Shown in pieces: positions 7,637 through 16,087 of a DNA stretch of 64,000 nt (position 1 is the first letter of the stretch; every line of letters begins with the position of its first letter). Below the pieces are notes generated by a model. That model did no database searches. It saw nothing but the letters and a program-made list of their open reading frames with translations, and was not told the DNA's origin. This stretch comes from JAFDVL01 sp963794955 (lineage in GTDB: Bacteria > Acidobacteriota > Blastocatellia > RBC074): positions 264,022 to 328,021 of the forward strand of contig CAWCGF010000003.1 of assembly GCA_963794955.1 (NCBI GenBank), read 5' to 3'. The position numbers and the translations under genes were made by a program.

Positions 7637-8942
7637 AATTCGCAATTAACTGATAGAATTCTGGCAAAGACACTGACGCCGCCTCAGCGTCATTCATTTC
7701 TGTTTCGCCTTCCGCAATCAAGCCCGCTACCGCGAAGGCCATCGCAATGCGGTGATCGCCGTATGATTCTACGCTCGCCCCGCGCAGCTTTTGCGGCCCG
7801 GCGATGCGCAAGCCGTCTTCGTACTCTTCGACGACAATGCCCATTCGTTGCAGGTTATCCACAATCGAACGGATGCGATCACTTTCCTTCACGCGCAACT
7901 CTTGGGCTTCGCGGATAGTGAGCGAGCCATGGAGTTGCGTGGCCACGACGGCCAGAATCGGGATTTCGTCAATCAGGTTGGCCACGACAGCTCCGCTTAA
8001 TTCCAAATCTCCCTTGAGTTCGCTGGAGCGTACGACGAAATCGGCGACCGGTTCGCCGTGTTCCAGTCGTTCATCGGCAATCGTGATCTGTGCGCCGAGT
8101 AATTGCAGCACATTGAGCAGTGCATTGCGTGAAGGGTTGACGCCGATATGTCGAATGCGCAACTCGGCATCGGGCGCAATCAAGGCCGCAGCAATGAAAA
8201 AGGCAGCGGAGGACAAATCGCCTGCGACTGTATATTCGCCCAGCGCCTCCAACCGCGATCCGCCGGAAAGGGAAATTGCCGTCCCCGCTTCCGTCGGGCG
8301 CAGCAGGACAGGGACGCCGCATTCGCGCAGCATAATTTCGGTGTGGTTACGCGTGGGCGTGGTTTCAATGACCGTGGTTTCGCCCGCAGCAAACAGCCCC
8401 GCCAGCAGGACACAGGATTTTACTTGCGCGCTGGCGACGGGAGGCGTGTAGGTGATGGCTTGCAAATTGCCGCCCGTGATTTGCAGGGGGGCAAAATTAC
8501 TATCCCGGGCTGCGATGTTGGCACCGAGTAATCGTAAAGGCTCAATTACACGTTTCATCGGACGGCGTTGAATGCTTTCGTCGCCGGTGATTTCGGTCAT
8601 GAACTTTTGCCCGGCCAGAATCCCGGACAGCAGTCGAATCGTCGTGCCGGAATTGCCGACATCCAGAATTTTTGTCGGCGCTTGCAAGCCGCTCAAACCG
8701 ACGCCTTCGATGGTGATCAACTCTGGTGTCCGCGTGATTGGCACGCCTAATGCCGCCAGGCAATCGAGTGTGCTTTGACAATCGCGAGCGGAAGAATAAT
8801 TGCGGATATTGCTGGTCCCCAGCCCGATGGCAGCGAACATCGCGCTGCGGTGCGAAATGGATTTGTCACCGGGTAAATGGAAGTCACCGCGTAGTTTGGT
8901 AACGGGCATAATAATGGTTTTAGAAAAGTTTTGATTCGTCAT
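7614..8942 (-). CDS. aroA: 3-phosphoshikimate 1-carboxyvinyltransferase (EPSP synthase)
   Basis: Joins PEP to shikimate-3-phosphate, the sixth step to chorismate. About 442 residues from ATG 8942. Signatures are clear: LPGDKSISHRSAMFAAIG (substrate binding), DVGNSGTTIRLLSGILAG, GDESIQRRPMKR, and RVKESDRI with DGLRI near the end; SYGDHRIAMAFAVAG is the C-terminal signature. The sequence around the PEP site (LDVGNSGTT) resembles class II enzymes more than the E. coli type, which is an inference from motif only. The last residues (GWRTAD) and the stop codon are encoded inside a heptad repeat, so the native C-terminus has been truncated or extended slightly by the element. aroK follows 50 bp downstream. 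Confidence 0.94.
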   Translation of the reverse strand: MTNQNFSKTIIMPVTKLRGDFHLPGDKSISHRSAMFAAIGLGTSNIRNYSSARDCQSTLDCLAALGVPITRTPELITIEGVGLSGLQAPTKILDVGNSGTTIRLLSGILAGQKFMTEITGDESIQRRPMKRVIEPLRLLGANIAARDSNFAPLQITGGNLQAITYTPPVASAQVKSCVLLAGLFAAGETTVIETTPTRNHTEIMLRECGVPVLLRPTEAGTAISLSGGSRLEALGEYTVAGDLSSAAFFIAAALIAPDAELRIRHIGVNPSRNALLNVLQLLGAQITIADERLEHGEPVADFVVRSSELKGDLELSGAVVANLIDEIPILAVVATQLHGSLTIREAQELRVKESDRIRSIVDNLQRMGIVVEEYEDGLRIAGPQKLRGASVESYGDHRIAMAFAVAGLIAEGETEMNDAEAASVSLPEFYQLIANCGWRTAD

Positions 8943-9059
8943 GAGAAAACACGCTGTCCTTGACACTCCTAAAATAGCTGTGTTACATCCGAAACTGTTG
9001 AGAGCAATTGAACTCAACTAATCTTAAAGTAAGCTTACCGACAAAGGAACAGCCCGCTT

Positions 9060-9527
9060 ATGATGCAGGCCGAAAAAGTGGTCGCAATAACCATCGCCAG
9101 CACACTTGAGTTGATTGACATCATCACGCTCACCGCCGATCACTTCGCCAAGCTTTCGGGCTTTGACGAAGAAGAACTCTATCGCATCAATCTGGCCGTG
9201 CGCGAATCGGTGGCCAATGCCATCGAACATGGCAATAAATATAATGCTGAGAAAAACGTCGAAGTGCGCTTTCGCCTAACCGATGCGCTGCTCAGTGTTT
9301 CCATTCGCGATCACGGCGCGGGCTTTGATCCTGCGGCTTTACCTGACCCGCTTGATCCAGAAAACCTGCTCAATCCGGCGGGACGCGGCATTTTGTACAT
9401 GCGGTCGTTTATGGATGAAGTGGATTTGATCCGCCATCCTGAAGGCGGGATGCAAATCACGATGGTCAAAAATCGCCCCGCGTCAGCCTCACCGCCACCT
9501 GCTCCGCCAGCGGGCAAGGGAACTTAA
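9060..9527 (+). CDS. RsbW-like serine kinase / anti-sigma factor (HATPase_c)
   Basis: A 155-residue GHKL-fold ATPase of the RsbW/SpoIIAB group. The N-box is INLAVRESVANAIEHGN (about residues 42-58), G1 is RDHGAGFDP, and G2 is the AGRGILYMRSFMDEV segment. Such proteins bind a sigma factor or another partner and phosphorylate a cognate STAS protein. The next gene, one base after this stop, encodes a STAS protein, supporting a partner-switching module. The C-terminus is a Pro/Ala-rich tail (ASPPPAPPAGKG) of no clear role. No sigma factor gene is adjacent, and the only phosphatase-like sequence nearby is the remnant at 1654-1947. Confidence 0.88.
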   Translation: MMQAEKVVAITIASTLELIDIITLTADHFAKLSGFDEEELYRINLAVRESVANAIEHGNKYNAEKNVEVRFRLTDALLSVSIRDHGAGFDPAALPDPLDPENLLNPAGRGILYMRSFMDEVDLIRHPEGGMQITMVKNRPASASPPPAPPAGKGT

Positions 9528-9528
9528 A

Positions 9529-9903
9529 ATGCAGTTGGACATTCGTGAACGCAAACTGGGCCAGATTATCATCCTTGACCTGACAGGGAAAATCACGATT
9601 GGGGACGGCAGCAATAAACTGCGCGATGAAGTCAATCGCCTGCTCGAAGCGGGCGAACGCGAAATCATCCTCAATTTTGAAAGCACGACCTATTTGGACA
9701 GCTCTGGTATCGGCGAACTCATTTCCCGCCATACCACCACGAAAAACCAGGGCGGCCATCTCAAACTGCTCAAACTGCCCAAGAAAATCCGTGACCTGCT
9801 GCTCGTGACCAAATTGCTCGGCGTGTTCGAGACGTTTGAGAATGAGCAGGACGCTGTGCTGAGTTTTGGGATTCTAGGCGTCGTGCCATCACGAAATGAT
9901 TAA
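9529..9903 (+). CDS. STAS-domain anti-sigma factor antagonist
   Basis: A 124-residue SpoIIAA/RsbV-like protein. The IILDLTGKITIGDG start and the phospho-acceptor block TTYLDSSGIGELI (Ser within DSSG, about residue 58) are typical; KLPKKIRDLLLVTKL and a final FETFENEQDAV helix complete the fold. Expected to be phosphorylated by the HATPase encoded immediately upstream and, when unphosphorylated, to displace the kinase's partner. The stop codon region overlaps the start of the following gene by 8 bp, implying translational coupling. Confidence 0.9.
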   Translation: MQLDIRERKLGQIIILDLTGKITIGDGSNKLRDEVNRLLEAGEREIILNFESTTYLDSSGIGELISRHTTTKNQGGHLKLLKLPKKIRDLLLVTKLLGVFETFENEQDAVLSFGILGVVPSRND

Positions 9904-10615
9904 CTGGCACGCCCTGCTGCTCATTTATCCACGCCTTGAAGTTCGCTTGCCGGGTGGTTGGTTCCGGCGACGCCTTTTTAATCACCAACTTTCTGAAGCT
10001 GAAATACAGGACGCGCTGCGTTCCTTCGCTTGCTTCCCCCTCTTGGCGCAGGAATGTTCGCTAGGGGAGATCACGCTCAGTGCTACGGTGCAGCGGATCG
10101 CGCGCCCCCTGGATTCATTGACCACGATGGGCGCGGGAATTTATTGGCCTTCGCCCAGCGACACGAAGCCGGAGCTGGATGAACTGCTCCTGCCGGGAAC
10201 GTTTGATTCCGTTTTTGTGTTGTGGCCGCAACAGAATCTCCAAACCGGTGAACTAATTCCTTCCGGCGGTTGGGGCTTAGGGCTGGGTGCCAGCGATTGG
10301 TCAAAGGGAGCCACGTACGCGACAGTTGCCAATACGCGCACAGAGGTTTGGGAGCGACCTGTGATAGGCGAAGTCTGGTTGCATGAATGGTTGCACGGCG
10401 TGTGTCACCACTTTGCCCAGCAAGGTTTCGTGATGCCGGACGGCGATGCCGATGGCGGCGGACGTCACGGCTATGTGCAATCGGACACGACGGGTTGGCT
10501 GGCATATTACCGCGATCTGATGAGCGGCAAGGTGCTTTCAGGCGGAGTGGAAACCGGAATTCCAATCGAAGCCTGGCGGCTCGCTTCAATTCCCCGCAAG
10601 CTCAACCTTGCTTAA
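9896..10615 (+). CDS. Uncharacterised protein with an HEXXH metallopeptidase-like motif
   Basis: Not recognised as a named family. The 239-residue product has no signal peptide. It carries VWLHEWLHGVCHHF near residues 161-174: HEWLH fits the zinc-metallopeptidase HExxH motif, followed by a further His pair and, about 20 residues on, DADGGGRHGY, where a third metal ligand could lie. An earlier Gly/Trp-rich part (PSGGWGLGLGASDWSKGATYATVAN) may form the substrate-side strand. The start overlaps the STAS gene by 8 bp, so it is probably translated with the partner-switch pair. It converges with the Fn3 lipoprotein gene with a 4-bp overlap. Peptidase activity is inferred from the motif alone. Confidence 0.7.
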   Translation: MINWHALLLIYPRLEVRLPGGWFRRRLFNHQLSEAEIQDALRSFACFPLLAQECSLGEITLSATVQRIARPLDSLTTMGAGIYWPSPSDTKPELDELLLPGTFDSVFVLWPQQNLQTGELIPSGGWGLGLGASDWSKGATYATVANTRTEVWERPVIGEVWLHEWLHGVCHHFAQQGFVMPDGDADGGGRHGYVQSDTTGWLAYYRDLMSGKVLSGGVETGIPIEAWRLASIPRKLNLA

Positions 10616-11676
10616 TTTGGTTCCGCGATTTCGGAAACAGTTTTGGAACGCGGGCTTTCGTTGCCCGCATTGTCTACGGCAGCAATTTGATAAAAATAGC
10701 GTTTGCCAATTTGCACTTGCCGGTCGCTGAAGGTAATGGTCGTGAGCGGGCGTGGGGTGATTTTACTCCAGGTTTTCTCGTCATCAGAACGGTAGAGGTG
10801 ATAGCCAATCACATCCGGCTCAGGATTTGCGGGCCAGAACAGGCTGATCAAACCACCACGAGACGCGATGGTGATAGATGTCGGCGCTGTCGGCGGGAAC
10901 GTATCTTTCGGTGTTACTGTGAGCGGCAAGCTTTCATTGCTTTCAATCATTTCGCTGGCTGGCGCGCCTGGGCGCGGCAGGGAAAGCGCCCGCACGAGAT
11001 ATTCGTAAGTCGCCCCGAATTGAAATTGCTTTTCGACATAATGCGTTTCCTTGAGCGGTGCTTGATTGACCTTTGTGAGTTCTTTTCCCTCGCGACGATA
11101 CAGGTTATAGCCGGAAATATTGGCAGGCGTCGAACCGTTCAAGTTGGCGGCGGGTGGCTGCCAGATAATTTCAACCTGGGTTTGCGTGACCTTGGCATTC
11201 AGCCCCAACGGCGGTTCGGCTACGGTGCTGAGCGGTGTGAGCGACGCGTAATTTGACAAATCCGCAGGCCGATCATCCAAATTGATAAGGCGCACTGCAT
11301 ACCGATAGCGCGTCTGGTCATTCGCCACTTTGAAGTCAAGCGGGTCAACATAATTGACGATAGAAGTTTGGGTAGGAAGCTGGGCCTCTCCCAGGGACGC
11401 GATCAACGCCGCTTGGATTAAATAATCGTCAGCAGTAAGTCCCTGTGGCGCAGTGTCAGGTTCGATCAGGCGATAGATGTCTACGCGTTTGAGTTTATCA
11501 GTGCGCGTTTGTTTGGCGACCGGAAAGCTGAGCAGAATACTTGTGCCTTGTTGTGTTGCGGCGAGTTCATTGACGATGAGCGGCGCTTTGGGAATCGGCG
11601 GCAGCGGATCGCCGACTTTGCCACATGCGGTGAACAGCAAAAAGCAAACGGCACCCAGTCCAAATCGCCACTTCAC
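10612..11676 (-). CDS. Fibronectin type III domain lipoprotein
   Basis: A 354-residue exported protein. The N-terminus MKWRFGLGAVCFLLFTACGK has a lipobox (FTAC) with Cys at residue 18, so it should be lipid-anchored. Three repeated beta-sandwich stretches follow, the last two being clear Fn3 domains (WQPPAANLNGS...YNLYR and WPANPEPDVIGYHLYRS...YFYQIAAVDNAGNES). Substrate or partner binding at the cell surface is likely but unspecified. Its start overlaps the stop of the Uma2 remnant by 4 bp and its end overlaps the convergent gene at 9896-10615 by 4 bp. Confidence 0.85.
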   Translation of the reverse strand: MKWRFGLGAVCFLLFTACGKVGDPLPPIPKAPLIVNELAATQQGTSILLSFPVAKQTRTDKLKRVDIYRLIEPDTAPQGLTADDYLIQAALIASLGEAQLPTQTSIVNYVDPLDFKVANDQTRYRYAVRLINLDDRPADLSNYASLTPLSTVAEPPLGLNAKVTQTQVEIIWQPPAANLNGSTPANISGYNLYRREGKELTKVNQAPLKETHYVEKQFQFGATYEYLVRALSLPRPGAPASEMIESNESLPLTVTPKDTFPPTAPTSITIASRGGLISLFWPANPEPDVIGYHLYRSDDEKTWSKITPRPLTTITFSDRQVQIGKRYFYQIAAVDNAGNESPRSKTVSEIAEPN

Positions 11677-11918
11677 AGTTCAGTTTCTCCTTCTGCCGGT
11701 GGCGGAAAGATGACGCGGCAATAAATGGTCGCCAGGTTGATGGTGAGTCCAGCAGATTGAAAGGTTACTTCTTGCTCCGGTTCAGTGAACACCTCGCCTT
11801 GCCATACGTCGCCCGCTTTTTCGTGGCGGTGCGCTTGTTTTTCCTCCCACGCCAAATACTCTTTCGGCCTTAAATAGTCATCTGCACTTGAATAAATCAA
11901 GTGTGCTGGCAATCCCAT
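11673..11918 (-). pseudogene. Internally deleted Uma2 (DUF820) protein
   Basis: An 81-codon open frame whose two ends match opposite ends of Uma2-family PD-(D/E)XK proteins. YLRPKEYLAWEEKQAHRHE corresponds to the family N-terminus, and EVTFQSAGLTINLATIYCRVIF to the C-terminal strand-helix. The central ~100 residues, including the PD...ExK catalytic core, are missing although the frame stays open. The family is usually about 150-190 residues; an intact member is at 52824-53285. The stop overlaps the Fn3 lipoprotein start by 4 bp, which may explain why the frame survives. Read as a remnant left by an in-frame deletion. Confidence 0.65.
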
Positions 11919-11927
11919 AACTAATTC

Positions 11928-13323
11928 TCACAAAATATACCGGCTCAGGTCTTCGTTCTTCACAATATCGGTGAGCGTGGCATCCACGTATTTGGCATCA
12001 ATCGTTTGATTTTTCTCCGTCAAATCCGATCCCTCAAAAGAAATTTCATCCAGCACTTTTTCGAGGATTGTGTGCAAGCGACGCGCGCCGATGTCTTCAG
12101 TGGTTTCATTGACGCGAAACGCGAATTGGGCGATGGCATCAATGGCCTCCGAGGTGAAATCCAGGTTGATGCCTTCGGTATCCATCAAGGCGCGGTACTG
12201 TTTGAGCAACGCGTTTTTCGGTTCCGTCAGAATGCGCTTGAAGTCTTCGATGGTGAGTGGTTGCAACTCCACGCGAATCGGGAAGCGGCCTTGCAACTCA
12301 GGTATCAAATCCGACGGTTTGGCGACGTGAAAGGCTCCGGCGGCAATGAACAGGATGTGATCAGTGCGCACCATACCGTATTTTGTGTTGACGGTTGTGC
12401 CTTCGACAATCGGCAAGATGTCGCGTTGCACACCTTCGCGCGAAACGTCCGGCCCATGCCCGCCTTCGCGTCCGGCGATTTTGTCAATTTCGTCCAGGAA
12501 GATGATGCCGTGTGATTCAACACGCTCCAGCGCGATGCGGGCGACCGTGTCCATATCCACCAGTTTCGATTCTTCTTCGGCGATCAGGTATTCCATCGCC
12601 TCGTCCACGCGCATTTTGCGTTTCTTCGTGCGACTGCCAAAAACGCCGGGCATCATTTCCTTGATGTTGATGTCCATCTCCTCAATGCCTTGATTGCTGA
12701 TAATTTCAAACGACGGGAAGCTTTTGTCACGTACTTCGAGTTCGACAATGCGCGAGTCGAGCCGACCTTCGCGCAATTGTTGTCGTAGCTTTTCACGCGT
12801 CCGGTTTTGGGCTTCGACCATCGCGGATTCGCTATCATCAATCTGGTCTATATTGGTTGCCCTGGTGGTTGGCAGCAACAAGTCGAGCAAGGCGTTCTTC
12901 GGCGTTTTGCTCCGCCTTATCCGCGATTTCCTCCGCTTTTTCCTCCCGCACCAGCTCAATCGAAATCTCCACTAAGTCGCGGATCATGGATTCGACATCG
13001 CGCCCGACGTAGCCGACTTCCGTGAATTTGGAGGCTTCGACTTTGAGAAACGGCGAAGAGGAAAGCCGGGCCAGCCGCCGCGCAATTTCCGTTTTCCCGA
13101 TGCCCGTGGAGCCGATCATAATGATGTTCTTCGGCATCACATCCTGCGCCATATCCGGCGGGAGTTTTTGCCGCCGAATGCGATTGCGCAGAGCTACTGC
13201 GACCGCACGTTTGGCTGCATTTTGACCGACGACATGCTTATCAAGTTCGGTGACGATCTGGCGTGGCGTAAGTTCGTCCAGCTTCAAGTCTTCTTCAATT
13301 TCGCCTGAAAGGTAAATAACCAT
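11928..13323 (-). CDS. hslU: HslU ATPase of the HslVU protease, interrupted by a +1 frameshift
   Basis: AAA+ unfoldase that feeds HslV. The first frame gives MVIYLSGEIEEDLKLDELT, TPRQIVTELDKHVVGQ, Walker A GSTGIGKTEIARRLA, sensor-type VGRDVESMIRDL, and ends near AEQNAEERL. The second frame resumes at LLDLLLPTT and contains the I-domain, Walker B GIIFLDEIDKIAG, ELQGRFPIRVEL, EDIGARRLHTILE and the C-terminal EDLSRYIL that docks in HslV. A single extra C (12891-12892, GG on the + strand) separates them: GAA CGC TTG CTC GAC would be continuous. Complete otherwise at about 464 residues. Likely sequence error. ATG 13323 was chosen over an upstream frame that is merely repeat-encoded. Lies 85 bp downstream of hslV. 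Confidence 0.92.
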
Positions 13324-13327
13324 ATTC

Positions 13328-13406
13328 GATTGCGGATTGCGGTTTGTGGATTGCGGATTGGGCGGAACTTCTTGCTTCCGCAATCCACAAACCGCAATCC
13401 GCAATC
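13328..13406. repeat. 29-bp perfect inverted repeat of GCGGATT heptads between hslV and hslU
   Basis: 13328-13356 and 13378-13406 are exact reverse complements around a 21-nt loop. The left arm is made of units GATTGCG, GATTGCG, GTTTGTG, GATTGCG. It starts 4 bp before the hslU ATG and ends 2 bp before the hslV stop codon, filling the spacer. Same family as 7525-7636. Confidence 0.88.
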
Positions 13407-13408
13407 CC

Positions 13409-13951
13409 TTAGATTTCCTCAATCACTAAATTCAAATTGCTGTAAATACAAATTTGTCCGGCGATCTGCATGGCTTCTTCGGCAATTTGCCGCGCTGACA
13501 TGTCTGTGTGTTTGATCAACGCGCGTGAAGCAGATAAGGCATACGGGCCGCCCGAACCAATCGCCGCAATGCCGTCGTCCGGTTCGATGACATCTCCTGT
13601 CCCCGAAATAATTAACGTCGAGGTTCCATCCGCGACCAGCAACAGGGCTTCCAGGCTGCGCATCGTTTTATCCGTGCGCCAATCTTTGGCCAATTCGACG
13701 GCGGCGCGATTCAGTTGCCCGTGATATTGCTCCAGCTTCGTCTCGAAACGCTGGAATAGGGCAAAGGCATCGGCAGTTGCGCCCGCAAAGCCCGCAATGA
13801 CTTTTTCGTTATGGAGTCGCCGCACTTTGCGGGCGGTAGACTTCATGACGGTATCGCCCATGGTGACCTGCCCATCGCCGGCAATCACGGCTTTGCCATC
13901 GCGTCTGACCGCTAAAATTGTTGTGCTGCGAATCTTGGATTGGGATTTCAT
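13409..13951 (-). CDS. hslV: HslV peptidase subunit
   Basis: Proteasome-like N-terminal-nucleophile peptidase of the HslVU complex. The catalytic Thr is in RSTTILAVRRDG, preceded by a short propeptide (MKSQSKIRS) as in many non-enteric HslVs. GDGQVTMGDTVMKSTARKVR, AGFAGATADAFALF, and GSGGPYALSASRAL are family landmarks. About 180 residues from ATG 13951; an ATG at 13972 would add seven residues. The first gene of the hslVU operon; a GC-rich inverted repeat separates it from hslU. Confidence 0.94.
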   Translation of the reverse strand: MKSQSKIRSTTILAVRRDGKAVIAGDGQVTMGDTVMKSTARKVRRLHNEKVIAGFAGATADAFALFQRFETKLEQYHGQLNRAAVELAKDWRTDKTMRSLEALLLVADGTSTLIISGTGDVIEPDDGIAAIGSGGPYALSASRALIKHTDMSARQIAEEAMQIAGQICIYSNLNLVIEEI

Positions 13952-14118
13952 TGGAAAAGGCATACCGCGCACTATAGCGATGCGAATTAAGCCTTGTCAA
14001 GAAAGTGCTTTGCTACGCTCAAAACCATTCTTTGACATCATTCCGCGAACACCCTAAACTCAGCGTTTATTTTGCCCCCAGCGACGCGAGCTATTTGCTC
14101 GCAGGAGGAACTCAAGTT

Positions 14119-14841
14119 ATGGCACGTCCTTTAATTGGCATTACTTCGCGCCTTGATCTCGCCGAGCAGACATTTTATTTGCGTCGGTATTATGCCGAAG
14201 CGATCACCGCCGCAGGGGGCGATCCGATTTATATCCCGCTTATCCCCGACCAAGCGTATTTGCTCTCGTTGGCCGCGCGGTTGGATGGACTGATGCTGTC
14301 CGGCAGCAATAGCGACATTGATCCGGTGCATTACGGCGAAGAGCCGCATTTGTATCTGGGCGCTGTTGTGGAAGAGCGCGACAAGACGGATTTACTTTTG
14401 CTGGAAATCGCGGAAGCCCGGAATCTGCCTGTGTTGGCGATTTGCTACGGCGCGCAGGCGTTAGCCGTTTCGCGGGGCGGGTCATTGATACAGGATTTGC
14501 CGGCTGAGCGCTCAGGCATTTTTAAGCACGATCAGGGCGCTCCCTACTCGCGGCCTTCGCATAAAATCAAAATCGCGGCGGAATCCATTCTGGCGGGATT
14601 GGCGGGTGGCGAGACCGTACGCGTCAATTCCAGTCATCATCAGGCGATCCGAGAACCGGGGCGAGATTTACACGTCGTCGCGCGCGCCTTCGATGGTGTA
14701 ATTGAAGGCATAGAGGATACGCGCCCCAATCGTTTTGTGTTGGGCACGCAATGGCATCCCGAATTAGGCTGGGAGACAGCTGATCTATCGAAGGCGATTT
14801 TCCAGCGATTCGTCGCAGAAGCCACCCAGCGCAAGCTATGA
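14119..14841 (+). CDS. Gamma-glutamyl-gamma-aminobutyrate hydrolase-like class I glutamine amidotransferase
   Basis: A 240-residue peptidase C26 protein related to PuuD. Conserved features: MARPLIGITSRLD, GLMLSGSNSDIDP, the nucleophile elbow LAICYGAQALAVS (Cys in CYGAQ), NSSHHQAI, and the catalytic His/Glu in LGTQWHPELGW. PuuD hydrolyses gamma-glutamyl-GABA in putrescine breakdown; no other puu genes are near, so the substrate is uncertain. ATG 14119 has an excellent ribosome-binding site (AGGAGGA, 14103-14109), so the longer frame from 14005 is rejected. The stop overlaps the MFS gene start (ATGA), indicating coupled translation. Confidence 0.87.
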   Translation: MARPLIGITSRLDLAEQTFYLRRYYAEAITAAGGDPIYIPLIPDQAYLLSLAARLDGLMLSGSNSDIDPVHYGEEPHLYLGAVVEERDKTDLLLLEIAEARNLPVLAICYGAQALAVSRGGSLIQDLPAERSGIFKHDQGAPYSRPSHKIKIAAESILAGLAGGETVRVNSSHHQAIREPGRDLHVVARAFDGVIEGIEDTRPNRFVLGTQWHPELGWETADLSKAIFQRFVAEATQRKL

Positions 14842-16049
14842 AGTCTGAGAGTAAAACCATCATTATTCTACTGTCGGTGGGGCACTTGGTATTGGATTCC
14901 TATTCCAGTTTCCTGGTGCCCATCCTGCCCTTACTGGCTCTTAAGCTGGGGCTTTCTCCGGCTCAGGCGGGCTGGCTGATTCCGGTGATGATGATTTCTT
15001 CGTCCCTGATGCAGCCGGTGTACGGCATTATTGCGGATCGCTATTCCAAGCGCGCCTTTACTGTGCTTGGCCCGTTGCTCGCGGCAGTGTTTATTTCCAG
15101 CATTGGTTTGGCGACGAGCCTGCCCATGTTGCTCGCGCTGGTCATTGCTGGCGGCATCGGCATTGGTGCCTTCCACCCGCAAAGCGCGGCTTTGGCACAT
15201 CGCGCGGTGATGGAATGGAAGCCGGAGCGGCAAGGCACAGTGATGTCGGTTTTCTCGTCCTCCGGAACAGTCGGCTATGCGCTAGGCCCGCTGATTATTT
15301 CAAGCTGCGTCGCGTGGTACGGTCTGGAGCATAGTTATTACACGATGGGCTTCGGCCTCATCGCGTCGGTGCTGTTATGGCGGTATTGCCCCGTGCTGGA
15401 ACCGAAACAGCGCGCTGCCGATGCTCCGCCTTTGAGCCAGTTGCTTAAAGCGGCCTGGGCACCGCTAACCATACTTTATTTCGCCGTTGTGTTGCGTTCG
15501 GCAGCTTCCGTCAGTATTCAAAGCTACCTGCCATTTTGGTTGCAGGAACACGGGCTGGCTTTGCAACAAAGCAGCCTTATCATCACCGGGTTTATTTTTT
15601 TCGGCGGCATTGGCGGGTTCTTTGGCGGAGCGCTGGCAGATCGCTTTGGGGCGCGTCGGGTTTCGATGGTTTCAGTGCTTATTGCCGCGCCCGTTTTGCT
15701 GGCCGGCTTCTTTGCTTCGGGCTGGCTGAGTTATACGCTGATTATGTTTGGTGGACTGTGCCTGAACCTGCCCTTACCGATTTCCGTGGTGATGGCACAG
15801 CGGCTCGTACCCGGCGGCGCGAGCACCGTTTCCGCTTTGGTGATGGGCTTTGCCTGGGGCTTAGGTGCCCTGATGACGCCGATTACGGGTATGCTCAGTG
15901 AACCATTAGGTCTGACCAAGGCATTATTGCTCGTCGCTCTTTGGCCGCTCGCCTCTGCCGTTTTGTTCTGGCGCTTTCCGAAGGATGAAGTCGTGGCGCG
16001 ACAAGCCGTTGAAGCCGCTCCTCAAGAAGCCTTTGCTTCCGGCGATTGA
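14838..16049 (+). CDS. MFS transporter, fosmidomycin-resistance-like
   Basis: A 403-residue, twelve-helix major facilitator. GHLVLDSYSSFLVPILPLL and PVYGIIADRYSKR (motif A region) and IGAFHPQSAALAH strongly recall the Fsr (fosmidomycin resistance) and related sugar-efflux branch. The second half repeats the pattern with GALADRFGARRVSM. Probably a drug or metabolite exporter in the inner membrane. It overlaps the upstream hydrolase by 4 bp, suggesting functional linkage, though no family precedent is claimed here. Confidence 0.87.
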   Translation: MKSESKTIIILLSVGHLVLDSYSSFLVPILPLLALKLGLSPAQAGWLIPVMMISSSLMQPVYGIIADRYSKRAFTVLGPLLAAVFISSIGLATSLPMLLALVIAGGIGIGAFHPQSAALAHRAVMEWKPERQGTVMSVFSSSGTVGYALGPLIISSCVAWYGLEHSYYTMGFGLIASVLLWRYCPVLEPKQRAADAPPLSQLLKAAWAPLTILYFAVVLRSAASVSIQSYLPFWLQEHGLALQQSSLIITGFIFFGGIGGFFGGALADRFGARRVSMVSVLIAAPVLLAGFFASGWLSYTLIMFGGLCLNLPLPISVVMAQRLVPGGASTVSALVMGFAWGLGALMTPITGMLSEPLGLTKALLLVALWPLASAVLFWRFPKDEVVARQAVEAAPQEAFASGD

Positions 16050-16087
16050 TTCTTTTCAAATTTCAACTTTTAAATCTCAGATTCCCT

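Noticed and set aside
13328..13406. Intrinsic terminator between hslV and hslU
   Set aside because: No U-tract follows, arms are heptad repeats, and termination would separate hslU from its operon.
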